A DNA stretch of 64,000 bases from JAJRXR01 sp041402005 (GTDB taxonomy: Bacteria; Planctomycetota; Phycisphaerae; Phycisphaerales; UBA1924): the NCBI GenBank assembly GCA_041402005.1, contig JAWKTB010000003.1, forward strand, positions 248,001 to 312,000, read 5' to 3'. Numbering within the stretch: the stretch's first letter is position 1; every line of letters begins with the position of its first letter. This document shows, one piece after another, positions 42,016 to 50,493 of the stretch. Under the pieces are notes generated by a model, which made no database searches, had not been told where the DNA came from, and saw only the letters and a program-made list of their open reading frames with translations. Both the position numbers and the translations under genes were made by a program.

Positions 42016-43251
42016 TCATGGCGAGTGGTTCGAGGTCTCGCTCGATCCGAGGCCGAGACCGGCCAGCAGCTCTCTCGCGTGCCGAGACTGGACGTCGCGC
42101 CACGTGTTGGTCTCGCGGATCGCACGCTCGCGCGAGGCGCCCAGGTCGGCGAGCAGGCTCAGCGCGGTCGAGGCGATGTGCTGGGCGTCGAGCTCGTCGG
42201 TGCGGACACAGAGCTCCGCCATATTCACCGAGCGCATGAAGTCGAGGCACTTGGGCTCGTAGGCGAGCGAGATGACAGGCACGCCCCGGGCGAGGGCCAG
42301 GACGGCGCCGTGGAGCTTCTGGGCGATCACCAGGTCGTAGCCCCCGATCCGTTCGCTGAAGCGATCGACGGAGGTCCGCTCGGTCCAGATATTCCGGACG
42401 CCGATGCCTGAATCGACGAGGGCCTGTCCGGCGCGTTCGTCGGCGGTGTGCAGCGCGAAGGCGTCGACCTCGAAGCCTTTGTCGCGGAGGGCGCCCACGA
42501 CCTCGGCGACGGCGCGGGTGACGTCGTCCTGCGAGCCGAACATCGGGCCGAAGCTCCCGACGTTCACCGCGACGCGTCCGGAGGCGGGGCGGTCGGCGGG
42601 GGCGGGCGTGCAGGCGGAGATCGCAGGGTCGCCGACGACGCGGACGTCGGGGACGCCGACGGACTCGAGGGCGGCGGCGGAGTCCTCGCCGCGCACGCCG
42701 ACGAAACGGAATTGCTTGAGGGTCTCGCCCCATTCGCGGAGGCGCCCGTGCCAATCGCGGTCGGCGCCGCGGGCGCGCCGGAACTCGTGGTCGGCGACGC
42801 CCGTGCCGAAGGCGATGAGGGGGTAGTTCTTGCGGAGCGCGAGGTGGGCGAGTTCGAGGTACTCGGTGTGGAGGATGAGGGTGCCCCCGCCGAGGAAGAC
42901 GGCGTCGTAGGCGGGACCCTTCTTGACGAGCGCGCGGTAGAGCGAGAGCTCGAGGGGTGGCGCGGTCTCGAACATGACGAGGCGGAGCGGCTCGAAGAGG
43001 CGGACGAAGGCGTCGAAGAGGGCCTCGTCCCCGAGGTTCGCGTGTCGAACCCAGCCGATGTAGCCGGCGATGTGGTGGGAGTGGAAGTAGTCGGCGGGCG
43101 GGCCGAGGGATCTGGCGGCGCGTGGACCGATCAGGCGACCGGCCTGTCGGAGCGCGGGGCTGGCGGCGCCTCGGACTCGGCGCGCCGTTTGACGCAGCAA
43201 GGACACCCTCGGGCTCTCCGTGTGGCGCGCGATGGGACGGGCGCGGGACAC
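42016..43251 (-). CDS. Polysaccharide pyruvyl transferase family protein
   Basis: A 411-residue protein of the CsaB/WcaK family, which adds ketal-linked pyruvate from phosphoenolpyruvate to glycan residues. Typical blocks are GYIGWVRHANLGDEALF, AVFLGGGTLI, YPLIAFGTG, RFVGVRGEDS and IAQKLHGAVLALARGVP. The first 45 residues are basic. GTG 43251 is the farthest start; GTG 43206 (VSLLRQTARR) is an alternative. TACGAT at 43264-43269 puts +1 only six bases before 43251. It lies between the GT2 and flippase genes in the same operon. Confidence 0.87.
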   Translation of the reverse strand: MSRARPIARHTESPRVSLLRQTARRVRGAASPALRQAGRLIGPRAARSLGPPADYFHSHHIAGYIGWVRHANLGDEALFDAFVRLFEPLRLVMFETAPPLELSLYRALVKKGPAYDAVFLGGGTLILHTEYLELAHLALRKNYPLIAFGTGVADHEFRRARGADRDWHGRLREWGETLKQFRFVGVRGEDSAAALESVGVPDVRVVGDPAISACTPAPADRPASGRVAVNVGSFGPMFGSQDDVTRAVAEVVGALRDKGFEVDAFALHTADERAGQALVDSGIGVRNIWTERTSVDRFSERIGGYDLVIAQKLHGAVLALARGVPVISLAYEPKCLDFMRSVNMAELCVRTDELDAQHIASTALSLLADLGASRERAIRETNTWRDVQSRHARELLAGLGLGSSETSNHSP

Positions 43252-43278
43252 CCCGCGGGCCCAATCGTAGCGTGGTCT

Positions 43279-44274
43279 TCAGGCCGCCTTACGAGCCGAG
43301 GGCGCCTCGGTTCGCGCGACTTGGGCGGGATGCTGGGGCGTGGGGGGCGTGTGCGCCGGGCGGATACGCCCGAAGACGGCGATCATGGGCAGCGCCAGGA
43401 CGTACCGCCAGCGCCCGAGCGAGATATTCATGCCCAGGGTCCGCTTGTAGATATCCATCGCCTCGCGGGCGTACCCGTTCTTGGCGAGGAAGATCGTGCT
43501 GGGGCGTGTGGTGGCGGTGACCCAGGCGTCGCGGTCACGCCCGCGGTCGGTGGAGGGCCCGTAGGCGCCGACGGCGCGCTGCTGGAGGAGGTACTGGGCG
43601 CCCCGGTAGACGCTGTGGGGGTTCATGCTGATGCCGGTGTGTCGCGTCGAGCGGGGGCGGTGCTGGGCGTAGAAGGGCTCGTGGTAGACGACGAAGCCGC
43701 GCTCACGCCCGAAGCGGATGAACAGGTCCGCATCCTCACCCAGGTGGCGGTGGGTGAACATGTCGCCGACGCGGTCGAGCGCGCTCCGCAGCATCGCGAC
43801 GCCCGAGCCGGGCATGTAGGGCGGGTTGCGCCAGGCGGCGTACAGGTCCGGGTAGACGTCGGCGGCGGGGTCGGGGACGGTCGTGGTGTCGAGCTCGTCT
43901 GGATTCTCGAAGTACGCGGTCTTGCTGGTGATGATCGCCGGCTTGTCGAAGCGGTCGATCGCCTCGCGGAGGCGCTCGAACGCCCAGGGGAGCAGAAGAT
44001 CGTCGGAGTCGAGGACGAGGATGTAGTCGCCGGCGGCGTGCTCGAAGCCGGTGTTGCGTGCGGCGCCGACGCCCGCGTTGTCCTGTCGGACGGCGCGGAC
44101 GACGCCGGGCAGGCGGTCGACGAAGCCCTGGAGGACCTCGGCGGTGTCGTCGGTGGAGCCGTCGTCCACGACGACGATCTCGTCGTAGTCGCCCAGCTGC
44201 GTCAGGCAGGACTCGATCGCGCGGACCATGTCGCGCGATCGGTTGTAGGTGGGGATGACGACGGAGATGTTCAT
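43279..44274 (-). CDS. Family 2 glycosyltransferase
   Basis: A 331-residue GT-A inverting glycosyltransferase. It begins MNISVVIPTYNRSRDMVRAI, with VVVDDGSTDDT (35-45), the metal-binding D-x-D at Asp89-Asp91 in VLDSDDLLLP, and HLGEDADLFIRFG as the catalytic-base region. ATG 44274 overlaps the stop of the upstream flippase (ATGA), which fixes the start. The C-terminal 80 residues look like a small helical tail with a Pro-rich end. It is cotranscribed with both flippases and the pyruvyl transferase. Confidence 0.92.
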   Translation of the reverse strand: MNISVVIPTYNRSRDMVRAIESCLTQLGDYDEIVVVDDGSTDDTAEVLQGFVDRLPGVVRAVRQDNAGVGAARNTGFEHAAGDYILVLDSDDLLLPWAFERLREAIDRFDKPAIITSKTAYFENPDELDTTTVPDPAADVYPDLYAAWRNPPYMPGSGVAMLRSALDRVGDMFTHRHLGEDADLFIRFGRERGFVVYHEPFYAQHRPRSTRHTGISMNPHSVYRGAQYLLQQRAVGAYGPSTDRGRDRDAWVTATTRPSTIFLAKNGYAREAMDIYKRTLGMNISLGRWRYVLALPMIAVFGRIRPAHTPPTPQHPAQVARTEAPSARKAA

Positions 44275-45887
44275 GAGGCCCTCCGGGCGGGGGTCGGGTC
44301 GGCGATCGGATCGACCGCGTCGGCGTCGAAAGGAATCGGCGCGGGCGCGGGGCGGGCGAACGGGATCAGGCGGCGCAGACGCGTCGGCACGACGTGCTTG
44401 AGCTGCGCCCGCATGTCGTGCCATGACTCGGGGAGCATCACGCGCACCAGGACGGCGTACGCGATCGAGCCCAGCGAGGCGCCGACGAGAAGGGGCGCCC
44501 AGGGACTCTCCGTGAACGGGCGGGCGCTCTCGGCGGCGAGCAGACACGCGAACGTACCCAGCGCCCCCACCGACAGCGGGCGCATGAAGGGCGTCATCGC
44601 CTGGCCCACGGGCTGGCGCGAGGCGATCGCGTACGTCGCGGGCTCGAGCACCATGACGAACAGGCTGAAGCCGAGCGCGACGAGCCAGACGGGCCCGATC
44701 CAGGCGGTGAGCGCCGCGACGGCGAACGAGCCGGTCACGCCGATGACGGACAGGCCGAACTGGAGCTTGAAGCGTCCCTGGGCCTGCAGCGCGGCGCCCC
44801 CGGTCCACCCGAAGGCGCGCAGCGGGATCGCGATCGAGAGCATCTGGAGCACCAGCACCGCCGGCTCCCAGCGCTCCGGGAAGACCGCGCTCATGAAGTC
44901 GCGCGCCAAGGGGATCTGGAACCAGGCGAGCGGGATGACCAGGAGGATGAGCAGGCGCGTGGCGCGCTCCAGGGCGGCGGCCTGGCGCGAGGGCTGCGTG
45001 TTCATCCGCGCCAGCGTCGGCAGCAGCACGCGACGCAGCGCGTGCCCCAGCAGCATCAGGGGCTGCAGCGCGAGGGCGAAGGCGAAGTAGAACAGGCCGA
45101 CGGCGGCCGCCGTCGAGAACAGGCCCAGGAAGATCGACCCGGACTGGGTCATCAGGGTGTACAGCCCGGTCGCGCCGAAGACGAAGAGGCTCGAGGCGAC
45201 GAGGTACTTCCAGCGCCGGAACTGGAGGTTCCAGGTAGGTCGGATCGGGGCGTGCCACCAGAGGACGGCGGCGTTGACGCCCGCGAAGACGAGCGCGGGC
45301 AGGACGACCGAGTACGCGCCGAAGCCGAGGGCGGCGAGTGCGATGGTGAGCAGGACCTTGCCGACGGTGGTGAGGACGCCGAAGGCGCCGAGGAACCCGA
45401 AGCGGAGCTGCCCGTGCAGCTGCGCGTCGGCGCCGGCGGCGAGTGAGTGCAGGAAGGTGGTGAGGGCGAGGACGGCGAGGAGTCCGACGAGCTCCGGCTC
45501 GCCGTAGGCCTTCGCGACCAGAGGCGCGATCCCGAGCATGGCGAGCATGCCGAGAAGTCCGCCGACGACGCTGAGCCAGAACCCGGGCGTGACCCAGAGG
45601 GCGGATCGCTTGTGTCGCTGGGTGAGGATCTCGCGCAGGCCGGCCTGGGAGACGAGCGAGACGAAGGTGGAGACGGAGTAGGCCATGCCGATGAGGCCGA
45701 AGGCCTCGGGCATGAGCAGCCACCCGAGCGCGAGGTTGCCCGCGACGCCGGCAACCTTGGAGGCGAGCGACTGGGCGAGGAGCCAGGAGACGCCCCGAGC
45801 GGCGTGACGCCCGAGCGAGGCGTCAGGCCTCGGAGCCTGGGCGGGCCGGACCTCGTCTGACGGCGTGTCTGACTGGGCGTCACCCAT
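44271..45887 (-). CDS. Polysaccharide flippase (MOP family, Wzx-like), second copy
   Basis: A 538-residue membrane protein with about 14 helices, related to the flippase at 40455: GVSWLLAQSLASKVAGVAGN, LREILTQRHKRSALWVTPGFW and SGSIFLGLFSTAAAVGLFYFA. The N-terminus has a 30-residue Asp/Pro-rich extension and the C-terminus a Pro-rich tail. ATG 45887 is chosen because the extension looks like coding sequence and the upstream frame does not. It is the first gene of the operon 45887-40455. Having two flippases in one locus suggests two lipid-linked substrates. Confidence 0.87.
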   Translation of the reverse strand: MGDAQSDTPSDEVRPAQAPRPDASLGRHAARGVSWLLAQSLASKVAGVAGNLALGWLLMPEAFGLIGMAYSVSTFVSLVSQAGLREILTQRHKRSALWVTPGFWLSVVGGLLGMLAMLGIAPLVAKAYGEPELVGLLAVLALTTFLHSLAAGADAQLHGQLRFGFLGAFGVLTTVGKVLLTIALAALGFGAYSVVLPALVFAGVNAAVLWWHAPIRPTWNLQFRRWKYLVASSLFVFGATGLYTLMTQSGSIFLGLFSTAAAVGLFYFAFALALQPLMLLGHALRRVLLPTLARMNTQPSRQAAALERATRLLILLVIPLAWFQIPLARDFMSAVFPERWEPAVLVLQMLSIAIPLRAFGWTGGAALQAQGRFKLQFGLSVIGVTGSFAVAALTAWIGPVWLVALGFSLFVMVLEPATYAIASRQPVGQAMTPFMRPLSVGALGTFACLLAAESARPFTESPWAPLLVGASLGSIAYAVLVRVMLPESWHDMRAQLKHVVPTRLRRLIPFARPAPAPIPFDADAVDPIADPTPARRAS

Positions 45888-46082
45888 CGCCACGGCTCCA
45901 CAAGGGGGAAGTCTGAAGGGACGTGGATATCGGTCGGTCGGGCGGGGGGGCGTCTTGAGGGCAAGGGGCCAGGCGGGGGCGCGGGGCGACCGGCGTCCGA
46001 GAATCCACGGGCTTGATTCGCGGGGCGTCTGCGTGTGTGATGCAGGGCCACGCCCGCTTCCGGGCGCGGCATGGAGGTCGGC

Positions 46083-47636
46083 ATGAAGAGTCGTTGTCTG
46101 GCGAGCGGGTTCGGGGCGTTCGTGGCGGTGGGCGTGGGTCACGGGCTCGCGCTCGCCCAGCCCTTCGCGATCGACGCCGACTTCTCGGAGTGGGACTCGG
46201 TCCCGGTCGCGCTGACCGATCCGTCGGGTGATGCGCTTGGATTGTTTGACGTCACACACGTCCGGGGCGTGGCGGCGGGGACCGTCGTCTACCTCGAGTT
46301 CGACGCGACCAACGTCATCAACATCTCGACGATCCCGGGCGTCAACCAGGAGGTTCGCATCCAGTTCGAGCTGCCCGCGATCGGGCGCACGGTCGAGGTT
46401 CGCCTGGGCGGGACGAACTCGATGACCGCGACCAACCCCACGCAGGTGTTCACGTGGAACACGGGGCCCCTGATCGCCCAGCCCTCGTTCGCCTCGGACC
46501 GTTTCGAGCTTCGGACAGATCTGGCGATCGCGGGCGCTTCGGCGGGCGACATGGTGAACATCACATTCGGCGGCGCGTCCGCCTCGGACTCGACAACGCC
46601 CCCGATCGCGCTGACGCTCGGCGGGGACGGGCCCGTCCTGCACGAGGGCTCGACCGATCGGGCGCCCTGCGCCGACTTCCGCCTCGCCAGCCTGAACACG
46701 CTGAACACGGGCTTTCAGGACCAAACGCCGGGGCTGCTGCGCGTCGTAGACAGTGTCGACGCGGACGTGTACTGCTTCGTGGAGGAGTACGGCGGGTCGG
46801 CGACCGCGGTCATGAACGTTCTGAACTCGATCGACCCGACCGAGAACGGACTGCCCTGGAACGTGCGCAAGAACAACGACTGCGTCATTGCGTCCCAGCA
46901 CACGCTCGTCTCGGCGCCTTCGTACGACAACTCGTACGTCGCGGCGGTCGTGGACATGGGCTCGCCCGCGCGCAGCGTGCTCGTGCTGGCGATCCACCCC
47001 AAGTGCTGCGGGTCGATCGGCTCGTCCGAGGACCTGCGTCGCATCGAGCAAGCGGGATTCATGCTCCAGACGATCGACGAGGTGCGCAACGCCCTGCCCG
47101 CGTCGCCCCTGTTCCCCTACCGCGACGCGCCCGTGATCGTCGCGGGCGACTGGAATCTCGTCGGCTCACGGACGCCCCTCGACATGCTGACCGACCCAAG
47201 CCTGCCCGGGGTCGAGTGGCTCCACATCCCCAAGATCGGCGCCGACGACGCGACGACCTGGCAGGCCAACTCGGCGGGCACGGCGTACCCGCCCGGGATC
47301 CTCGACTACATCGTCTTCTCCGCCGACAAGCTGGGAGTGCTGAACCGGTTCGTGCTCGACTCGCGTCTACTGAGCCCCTCGCAACTCGCGGCTCTGGGTT
47401 TGCAGGCGGGCGACTCGGGCGCGAGCGACCATGACATGCTCGTCGCGGACTTTGCGTTCCCGTCGCCCGCCGACCTCGCCCCGCCCTTTGGGTCGCTCGA
47501 CTTCTCCGACGTGCTCGCCTTCCTGGTCGCGTTCGGGTCGGGGGCGACCGAGGCGGATCTGGCGCCGCCCCTGGGCGTGTTCGATTTCTCCGATGTCCTT
47601 GCGTTCCTGCAGGCGTTCGGCGGCGCGTGCGAGTAG
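46083..47636 (+). CDS. Exported EEP-domain protein with dockerin-like tail
   Basis: A 517-residue protein: signal peptide ending LALAQ (about residue 25), an N-terminal CBM9/DOMON-like beta domain (FAIDADFSEWDSV...TGPLIAQP), then an endonuclease/exonuclease/phosphatase fold (DFRLASLNTLNTG, VIVAGDWNLVGSR, DYIVFSADKL, SDHDMLVADFAF). Two tail repeats follow (LAPPFGSLDFSDVLAFL and LAPPLGVFDFSDVLAFL), ending GGACE. GGAGG lies five bases before ATG 46083. EEP enzymes cleave phosphodiesters in nucleic acids or lipids, so this is probably a secreted nuclease or phosphodiesterase held by its tail. Confidence 0.85.
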   Translation: MKSRCLASGFGAFVAVGVGHGLALAQPFAIDADFSEWDSVPVALTDPSGDALGLFDVTHVRGVAAGTVVYLEFDATNVINISTIPGVNQEVRIQFELPAIGRTVEVRLGGTNSMTATNPTQVFTWNTGPLIAQPSFASDRFELRTDLAIAGASAGDMVNITFGGASASDSTTPPIALTLGGDGPVLHEGSTDRAPCADFRLASLNTLNTGFQDQTPGLLRVVDSVDADVYCFVEEYGGSATAVMNVLNSIDPTENGLPWNVRKNNDCVIASQHTLVSAPSYDNSYVAAVVDMGSPARSVLVLAIHPKCCGSIGSSEDLRRIEQAGFMLQTIDEVRNALPASPLFPYRDAPVIVAGDWNLVGSRTPLDMLTDPSLPGVEWLHIPKIGADDATTWQANSAGTAYPPGILDYIVFSADKLGVLNRFVLDSRLLSPSQLAALGLQAGDSGASDHDMLVADFAFPSPADLAPPFGSLDFSDVLAFLVAFGSGATEADLAPPLGVFDFSDVLAFLQAFGGACE

Positions 47637-47674
47637 GGCCCGGGATGGTGGTCGCATTCGCGGTCCTCACCCGG

Positions 47675-47680
47675 TAGGCT
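47675..47680 (+). promoter_or_regulatory. -10 box (TAGGCT) of sdh operon
   Basis: CCGGTAGGCTGA is identical to the core before the gene at 20187. It predicts +1 near 47687 and a 26-base leader with GAGGAG before ATG 47713. Confidence 0.45.
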
Positions 47681-47712
47681 GACCCGCCCTGAACACCGAG
47701 CGAGGAGCGGGG

Positions 47713-48555
47713 ATGGCCCAGCCAGACGTTCACCTGCCGCAACGACGCGCCGGCATCGGCTTCCTCAAGACCGCCCGACACGACGCGTGGTACGTCCAGC
47801 CCGGGCTCGTCCTGCTGGGGCTGTTGACCTTCGTCGTCTATTCGACCTGGGCGGCCTTCGTCGGAACGAACTACCACTACGCGGGCGGGGGGGCGGACTA
47901 CTTGAGCCCGTTCTACTCGCCTCTATTGTTTGACGCGGCGGGGCAGCCGCCCAGCGGCGTGTCGTGGTTCGGGGCGTGGCCGAGCTGGTGGCCAGCGTTC
48001 ATCCCGGCGACGCCGGCGTTGCTGATTCTTTGGGCGCCGGGCGGGTTCCGCTTCACCTGCTACTACTACCGCGGGGCGTACTACAAGTCGTTCTGGGGCG
48101 CGCCGCCCGCGTGTGCCGTGGGGGGGCCCCACACGAAGCGGTACCGGGGCGAGCGCCGCTTCCCGCTCATCCTCCAGAACGTGCACCGGTACTTCCTGTA
48201 CTTGGCCCTTCTGTTCCTGCTCATCCTCGCGCACGACGCGTGGAAGGCGATGTGGTTTGAGACGCCCGAGGGCGCCAAGACCTTCGGCTTCGGCCTGGGC
48301 ACGATCGTCCTCATCGTCAATCCGATCCTGCTCGGGGGGTACACGCTCGGATGCCACTCGCTGCGGCATCTCGTGGGTGGCAAGAAGGACTGCATCTCCG
48401 CCAATGGCGCCCGCAAGACGGCGTACGATTGCGTGAGCTGCCTCAACCGCGCGCACATGCGCTGGGCGTGGGCGAGCTTGTTCTGGGTGGGGTTCACGGA
48501 CCTGTACGTGCGGCTGTGCGCCTCGGGGGTGATCCACGATGTCCGGCTTTTCTGA
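47713..48555 (+). CDS. sdhC: Succinate dehydrogenase membrane subunit-like protein
   Basis: A 280-residue protein with five predicted membrane helices (VQPGLVLLGLLTFVVYSTW, PAFIPATPALLILWAP, YFLYLALLFLLILAHDA, GLGTIVLIVNPILLGGYTLG, WAWASLFWVGFTDLYVRLC). It has conserved-looking motifs CYYYRGAYYKSFWGAPPACA and LQNVHRYFLYLA. Single-gene anchors of this type occur just before sdhA in actinobacteria and planctomycetes and replace SdhC plus SdhD. Histidines within or next to helices (HRYF, LGCHSLRHL) could ligate heme b. The order anchor-sdhA-sdhB supports the call, although the gap to sdhA holds an inverted repeat. Confidence 0.78.
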   Translation: MAQPDVHLPQRRAGIGFLKTARHDAWYVQPGLVLLGLLTFVVYSTWAAFVGTNYHYAGGGADYLSPFYSPLLFDAAGQPPSGVSWFGAWPSWWPAFIPATPALLILWAPGGFRFTCYYYRGAYYKSFWGAPPACAVGGPHTKRYRGERRFPLILQNVHRYFLYLALLFLLILAHDAWKAMWFETPEGAKTFGFGLGTIVLIVNPILLGGYTLGCHSLRHLVGGKKDCISANGARKTAYDCVSCLNRAHMRWAWASLFWVGFTDLYVRLCASGVIHDVRLF

Positions 48556-48557
48556 CT

Positions 48558-48664
48558 TTCACCACGGAGGACACGGAGTGGCACGGAGGATGAGCTTTGC
48601 TCAAAGACAAGGCATGCGTGCCACGAAACCCATCTCCGTGGCCCGCCGTGTCCTCTGTGGTGAA
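48558..48664. repeat. Large imperfect inverted repeat, copy 2, inside the sdh operon
   Basis: Arms 48558-48588 and 48634-48664 are 31 bases each and largely complementary. They share TTCACCAC-G/A-GAGGACACGG with the element at 29258-29396. It fills nearly the whole gap between the anchor gene and sdhA. Confidence 0.75.
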
Positions 48665-48678
48665 TCCCGGGGTTCCCG

Positions 48679-50493
48679 ATGAGCGAGTCGTACACCACGC
48701 ACGAGCACGACGTCCTCGTCATCGGCGCCGGGGGCGCCGGGCTTCGCGCCGCCATCGAGGCGTCGGCGGCGGGTGTGCGGGTGGGTCTCGTCTGCAAATC
48801 GTTGCTCGGCAAGGCGCACACCGTGATGGCCGAGGGCGGCGTCGCGGCGGCGCTGGCGAACGTGGACGACCGCGACAACTGGCGCGTTCACTTCTCGGAC
48901 ACGATGCGCGGCGGGCAGTACCTGAACAACTGGCGCATGGCCGAGCTGCACGCCCAGCAGGCGCCCGACCGCGTCCGCGAACTCGAGGCCTGGGGCGCCG
49001 TCATGGACCGCACGCCCAAGGGCACGATCCTCCAGCGGAACTTCGGCGGGCACAAGTACCCACGCCTTGCCCACGTCGGCGACCGGACCGGGCTCGAGAT
49101 GATCCGGACTCTTCAAGACCACGGCATCCACCAGGGCATCGAGGTCTTCATGGAGTTCACCATCACCACCCTGCTCAAGGACGGCGGGCGCGTGGTGGGC
49201 GCGGTCGGGTACGACCGCGAGCGCGGGCGCTTTCATGTTTGGAAGGCGGGCGCGGTCGTGCTCTGCACCGGGGGCATCGGGCGGGCGTTCAAGATCACGT
49301 CCAACAGCTGGGAGTACACGGGCGACGGGCACTCGCTGGCCTACCACGCGGGCGCCGAGCTGGTCGACATGGAGTTCGTGCAGTTCCACCCGACGGGGAT
49401 GGTCTGGCCGCCGAGCGTGCGGGGGATCCTCGTGACCGAGGGCGTCCGGGGTGAGGGCGGGGTGCTGCGGAACAAGGACGGCAAGCGGTTCATGTTCGAG
49501 GACATACCTCCTTTGTACAAGGACCAGACCGCCGACAACGAGGAGGAGGGCTGGCGGTACGTCACGGGCGACAAGAACGCGCTGCGTCCGCCGGAGCTGC
49601 TCACGCGCGACCACGTCGCCCGGTGCATCGTTCGCGAGATCAAGGCCGGGCGCGGCAGCCCCCACGGCGGCGTCTTCCTCGACATCGCCTGGATCAAGGA
49701 GAAGATCCCCAACGCCGGCGAGCACATCAAGAAGAAGCTCCCGAGCATGTACCACCAGTTCAAGGAGCTGGCCAATGTCGACATCACGGCCGAGCCCATG
49801 GAGGTCGGCCCGACGACGCATTACGTCATGGGCGGTGTGAAGGTCGATGGCGACACGCAGATGTCGTCCGTGCCCGGGTTGTTCGCCGCCGGCGAGGTCG
49901 CGGGCGGGCTGCACGGCGCCAACCGACTCGGCGGCAACTCGCTCAGTGATCTTCTCGTCTTCGGCAAGCTCGCCGGCGAGCACGCGGCCGTCTACGCCAA
50001 GCAGCACGGCCCCGGGCACGCCGACGCGGGCCAGATCGAGGACGCCATGCACGACGCCCTCGCCCCCTTCGAGCGCGTCGACGGCGAAAACCCCTACGAC
50101 ATCCAGCACGACCTCCAGGACATGATGCAGTCGGAGGCCGGCATCGTCCGCAACGAGGCGGAGATGGCCAAGGCGGTTGACGGGCTGGCGAGGCTGCGCG
50201 AGCGGGCCTCGCGGGCCCGGGCCGACGGCAACCGCGAGTACAACCCGGGCTGGCACACCGCTCTCGACCTCAAGAATCTGCTCACTGTCGCCGAGGCGGT
50301 CGTGCGCTCCGCCCTCGACCGTCGCGAGAGCCGCGGCGCCCACTTCCGCGAGGACTATCCGAGCAAGGACGAAGCGCACGGCAGGCACAACTCCGTCACC
50401 GCGCGTGGGCCCGATGGGCACATGTCCGTCCAGCGCCGCGACATCCCGCCCATCCGCGAGGAACTCGCCCAGATCATCAAGGAGATGGGGTGA
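48679..50493 (+). CDS. sdhA: Succinate dehydrogenase flavoprotein subunit
   Basis: A 604-residue flavoprotein that oxidises succinate to fumarate. It has the N-terminal FAD site VIGAGGAGLRAA (14-25) and His47 in KAHTVMAEGG, the expected site of covalent FAD. The substrate site FHPTGMVWPPSVRG and the FAD-binding GLFAAGEVAGGLHGANRLGGN follow. The C-terminal helical domain is complete. GGGG precedes ATG 48679. The sdhB ATG overlaps its stop (TGATG), so the two are translated together. Confidence 0.95.
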   Translation: MSESYTTHEHDVLVIGAGGAGLRAAIEASAAGVRVGLVCKSLLGKAHTVMAEGGVAAALANVDDRDNWRVHFSDTMRGGQYLNNWRMAELHAQQAPDRVRELEAWGAVMDRTPKGTILQRNFGGHKYPRLAHVGDRTGLEMIRTLQDHGIHQGIEVFMEFTITTLLKDGGRVVGAVGYDRERGRFHVWKAGAVVLCTGGIGRAFKITSNSWEYTGDGHSLAYHAGAELVDMEFVQFHPTGMVWPPSVRGILVTEGVRGEGGVLRNKDGKRFMFEDIPPLYKDQTADNEEEGWRYVTGDKNALRPPELLTRDHVARCIVREIKAGRGSPHGGVFLDIAWIKEKIPNAGEHIKKKLPSMYHQFKELANVDITAEPMEVGPTTHYVMGGVKVDGDTQMSSVPGLFAAGEVAGGLHGANRLGGNSLSDLLVFGKLAGEHAAVYAKQHGPGHADAGQIEDAMHDALAPFERVDGENPYDIQHDLQDMMQSEAGIVRNEAEMAKAVDGLARLRERASRARADGNREYNPGWHTALDLKNLLTVAEAVVRSALDRRESRGAHFREDYPSKDEAHGRHNSVTARGPDGHMSVQRRDIPPIREELAQIIKEMG

